This document shows positions 61,274-64,000 of a stretch of 64,000 bases of DNA, in pieces (positions within the stretch are counted from its first letter, which is position 1; each line of letters starts with the position of its first letter). The DNA comes from Pirellulaceae bacterium (GTDB taxonomy: Bacteria > Planctomycetota > Planctomycetia > Pirellulales > Pirellulaceae). A program made the translations under genes and the position numbers. The stretch lies in the NCBI GenBank assembly GCA_028280445.1, contig JANQLU010000143.1:1-64000 (forward strand), given 5' to 3'. The notes under the pieces were generated by a model. That model did not search any database. It saw nothing but the letters and a program-made list of their open reading frames with translations, and was not told the DNA's origin.

Positions 61274-62335
61274 CTATTGAAGATTGCGGCGACGATAACG
61301 ATCGCTGACGCGTTGCAGCAATTGTTTTTCCTCGTCATCCAGACTTTCCATGCCGCGCTTCGAAACCTTCTTCAAAATGACGTCGACGCGTCGTTCCTCT
61401 TCGGCCTCGATCTCACGCTCGATTTGCTCGCGAGCTTCCTGTTTTTCTTGCAACCACTGCGAAATAGAATCAGCATCGCCATACGGCATGTACTCATTGT
61501 CGTCTTCGTAGTAATCGCCAAACTCATCATCCAGCTCTTCGACGAGCTCGTCCCACTCGTCATCTGAATTAGGCCGCGAGTACAAATAGTAACCGTAGCG
61601 AGAACTAAACAGCAGTGTGACCCCGCCGGCGGCAAGCACCAGCCACGTGGGTTGTATCGGGCCGACATTGATGTCCCGTACCAGCCAACCGCATACCAAC
61701 ATAATGACGCCAGCAGCATGACCAATGATCAACACGCCGGTTTCAATTTTTTCGCGATCGATAAAACTGTTCTTCGCGGTAATCGCAATGCGAATGAGAA
61801 AACTTGCGTCAAACGGGTGCGCCGGAATCATGTTGATCCAAAACAATTGAAAATTCACCCAGGTGACAATTTTTGCAACGGCTACTTCCCATTTCGCATC
61901 CAGCCCGTGCGGACGTAACGGATTGACGATTTCACCGAGCTCAGCTTGCCCGGATTGGACAAGTAACACCATGCCACAAACTGCCACCATCAAATTCGCA
62001 AATGGACCGGCGATATAAACGATGGCTTGCGAGCGGCGTGTCATCGGCAATTCGATATTGGAGTCACCACCCCATGGGGCCAAAACGAGATGTTTGACGG
62101 CACCGCCGAGGTTATTGGTCGCAAACACGTGCGCCAATTCGTGAATCAAGATTGCGACGACCAAAGCGATCGACGTCGCAAGTGCTGTTCCGGGATGAAT
62201 CGGAGTGCCCGAATTAACAACATGCCACTGCACGCCAAAGATCAGCAGGATAAACAGAACCAGGCACATGTGTAAACGTACCGGTACCCCGAACCAGCGA
62301 CCGATGTTTACACTCCAGGAATAATGATCTTTCAT
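61274..62335 (-). CDS. Site-2-type membrane metalloprotease (M50)
   Basis: 353 residues. Zinc site HELAH (65-69) in helix 2; second metal motif NMIPAHPFDAS (~172-182), matching NxxPxxPxD. About six helices (to ~245). A long cytoplasmic acidic tail (DDEWDELVEELDDEFGDYYE), then a helical end with KVSKRGMESLDDEEKQLLQR similar to the tail of planctomycete rhomboid-like proteins. It likely cleaves within membranes; the substrate is unknown. Confidence 0.9.
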   Translation of the reverse strand: MKDHYSWSVNIGRWFGVPVRLHMCLVLFILLIFGVQWHVVNSGTPIHPGTALATSIALVVAILIHELAHVFATNNLGGAVKHLVLAPWGGDSNIELPMTRRSQAIVYIAGPFANLMVAVCGMVLLVQSGQAELGEIVNPLRPHGLDAKWEVAVAKIVTWVNFQLFWINMIPAHPFDASFLIRIAITAKNSFIDREKIETGVLIIGHAAGVIMLVCGWLVRDINVGPIQPTWLVLAAGGVTLLFSSRYGYYLYSRPNSDDEWDELVEELDDEFGDYYEDDNEYMPYGDADSISQWLQEKQEAREQIEREIEAEEERRVDVILKKVSKRGMESLDDEEKQLLQRVSDRYRRRNLQ

Positions 62336-62553
62336 AAGCCTGTTTCAATTATTTGCAAACACAGCAATGTTTACATCTGGCCCAATTTTAGGCCTGTAAT
62401 TCTATTTTATCAATCTTTCGAGGGCCGCCCCGTGAGAGAAACTTGCTGGGATTAACTTTTACCTAAAATGATTGTAACAACCGGCACATTTTTCGACGGA
62501 AATTCTCATTTTTTACCCGTCAATGACACTTTGCGAAGCTCAAATTCCAGGGA

Positions 62554-63570
62554 TCAAATCGTCCAGTTTGCCCGACTGGAGAGATACAAAAATTTTTCGA
62601 TCGAGTCATTACCAGAAAAATGAATCGGCCGCACAGCGGTATTGCGATGCCATTGGCGACAATTGGGAAACAAATGCTGATCGGCTGGCCAATCCGTAAA
62701 CGGCTGTTTCCCCATCACCTCGCAAAGTTTCTCGCTGCAAAGCGTGACGTTTCCTGCTCGCGGTGGAACGGGGCCCGCTTCGATTCGATAACAGCCTTTT
62801 AATAGATCCGGATCGTATCCGCCAACAACGTTTACAACCTGCGCGATCTCGTACAAGCTGAGTTTGCGCGGCCCGCCAGCGTGAAACATACCACATTCGT
62901 CGTTGTTGAGGAAAAACTGCATGACTTCGTTGAGGCACGCAACATAGGTCGGCGTACGTACCTCATCATAATAAAGCGTCGCAGGCAAATTCCTTTTGAA
63001 ACGGGATGCAATCCAATCAACGGCTCCGGCATGTCCGTTAAAGCTGACACCCATCGGCAGCGAAATGCGTAACAGAGCCGTGCCGGGAAAACGGCGAGTT
63101 ACCATTTGCTCGGCTTGAACCATCGTCTTGCCATATACCGTCACAGGATCGGGTGCATCAGATTCCACATAATCGCCACAGCGGAATCCTGAAAACACCA
63201 GATCAATGGACAGAAACACCAATCGAATGTCGTCAGAGTTCCGCGACCGCTCCATCGCCGATAACAACGAATCGACGGCCACAACGTTGACACGATTTGC
63301 CATGGCCGGGTCCAATTCGCAACTTTTTAGCGCGCAGCTGCCGCCGCAATGCAAAACGGACCGAAACCGGTACTGGTCAAACAATGCTGCAACCTTGGCG
63401 TGATCTTCCAGATCGCAATCCAAAATCCCATCACCCGTCAAACGCCAATTGTTCGACGGCCGCATTCCAAAAACCTGGTTGGGGAAACGCTTGCGAAAAT
63501 AAGCAAAAGCATTGTACCCGGCAACACCGGCAACTCCAGTAATCAACAGTGGAAGACGTTGGGCAAGCAT
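62554..63570 (-). CDS. RmlD-like NAD(P)-dependent sugar reductase/epimerase
   Basis: 338 residues. NAD-binding GVAGVAGYNAFAYF near the N-terminus, the active-site YGKTMVQAE (YxxxK), and DLVFSGFRCGDYVESDAPDP as in dTDP-4-dehydrorhamnose reductases (extended SDR). C-terminal FHAGGPRKLSLYEIAQVV agrees. Likely acts on a nucleotide sugar for envelope polysaccharide; no other sugar genes adjoin. Confidence 0.87.
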   Translation of the reverse strand: MLAQRLPLLITGVAGVAGYNAFAYFRKRFPNQVFGMRPSNNWRLTGDGILDCDLEDHAKVAALFDQYRFRSVLHCGGSCALKSCELDPAMANRVNVVAVDSLLSAMERSRNSDDIRLVFLSIDLVFSGFRCGDYVESDAPDPVTVYGKTMVQAEQMVTRRFPGTALLRISLPMGVSFNGHAGAVDWIASRFKRNLPATLYYDEVRTPTYVACLNEVMQFFLNNDECGMFHAGGPRKLSLYEIAQVVNVVGGYDPDLLKGCYRIEAGPVPPRAGNVTLCSEKLCEVMGKQPFTDWPADQHLFPNCRQWHRNTAVRPIHFSGNDSIEKFLYLSSRANWTI

Positions 63571-63663
63571 CGATTCAGATGGTTCGCACGAATTGGGTTA
63601 TCAAGCATCACAGACTACAATAGTTTGCGTTGTTGATCACCTCCCTCAGTCTGAATCATTGCT

Positions 63664-64000
63664 TTGATCGAATTCAAAATCAAAATTTGCGGGGTCACAA
63701 ATCGCGCGGATGCCCTGAAAGCTGTGGAGTACGGCGCCGATGCAATCGGCCTGAATTTTTACGCCCGATCACTCCGCAGTGTCACCATCGACCAGGCTGT
63801 GGAGATCGCCCAAGCTCTTCGGGAAACTTCGACCAAAATCGTCGGTGTCTTTGTGAATCACAACCCTGAGAAAATTTTGGAATTTGTTCGAGTTGTGAAT
63901 CTCGACATCATTCAACTCCACGGAGATGAAACACCAGACGCCATCCAACAACTCAACGACCGACCGGTTATTCGAGCGATCCGTTGCGGTGATTTAGACC
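63664..64000 (+). CDS. trpF: Phosphoribosylanthranilate isomerase (5' part)
   Basis: 112 residues visible; the gene runs off the window end. TTG 63664 is the only possible start after an in-frame stop at 63652. KIKICGVTNRADALKAVEYG with the catalytic Cys, ADAIGLNFYARSLRSV, VGVFVNHNP and IIQLHGDET are TrpF motifs; the catalytic Asp lies beyond. It carries out the third step of tryptophan synthesis. Confidence 0.93.
   Translation, partial: MIEFKIKICGVTNRADALKAVEYGADAIGLNFYARSLRSVTIDQAVEIAQALRETSTKIVGVFVNHNPEKILEFVRVVNLDIIQLHGDETPDAIQQLNDRPVIRAIRCGDLD

Overview
The window looks like chromosomal DNA of a planctomycete, most likely from the Pirellulaceae/Pirellulales. Four things point there. First, a 522-residue secreted Cys-rich protein (47150-48718, minus) carries six YTVR repeats of the 'YTV' wall-protein type. 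Second, several families are favoured in this phylum: a planctomycete c-type cytochrome module, a TIGR03067-type domain, DUF1573 and 'NPFAxP' membrane proteins. Third, there are three Ser/Thr kinase-fold proteins with FHA, RDD and zinc-ribbon parts. Fourth, the gaps between genes hold many copies of at least six families of short palindromic repeats. Base composition is moderate. Genes lie on both strands in short operons. I see no phage, transposase, CRISPR array, rRNA or replication origin.

Layout. 0.3-2.4 kb: a membrane-anchored alpha/beta hydrolase and a cysteine desulfurase of selenocysteine-lyase type. 2.5-8.4 kb: a membrane PH-like protein, then a tight operon for an ABC-2 exporter (small membrane protein, large secreted/membrane protein, ATPase, permease). 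8.4-11.2 kb (minus): tungstate transporter tupABC with a TorD-family chaperone. 11.5-15.1 kb: LRAT-domain protein, scpA, a conserved small protein next to csrA, and a PAP2 phosphatase. 15.2-19.1 kb: a secreted protein, AIM24, NADAR, and an isoaspartyl peptidase. 19.6-23.1 kb: a lipoprotein with seven GIGGDYP repeats around a CGSCH haem-binding module, and a small secreted protein sharing the GGDYP motif. 23.3-25.2 kb: a metallophosphoesterase cut by an in-frame TGA, and pheA. 25.4-29.8 kb: a kinase-RDD-pseudokinase-RDD protein divergent from an FHA-pseudokinase.

30-41 kb: a 32-residue membrane peptide, VOC, TPR/TIGR03067, folE2, a D-2-hydroxyacid dehydrogenase, a third kinase, a MazG-like/QueD pair and a deacetylase-fold hydrolase. 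41-49 kb: a large sortilin-like beta-propeller protein, an ArsM-like methyltransferase and two Cys-rich secreted proteins. 49-57.9 kb: rex, tRNA-Gln(TTG), two oppositely oriented gene pairs of secreted proteins flanking a DUF1573 protein, and a HEAT/PDZ protein. 58-64 kb: a frameshifted membrane protein, two RNA methyltransferases, a site-2-type metalloprotease, an RmlD-like reductase and the start of trpF.

The most notable items are the repeat families (often back-to-back, one supplying a stop codon), the internally duplicated kinase/RDD protein, the tungstate-TorD cluster without its enzyme, the GGDYP protein family, the paired secreted genes and two apparently broken genes (in-frame TGA; T-run frameshift). 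All family names come from reading motifs by eye; no database search was run.
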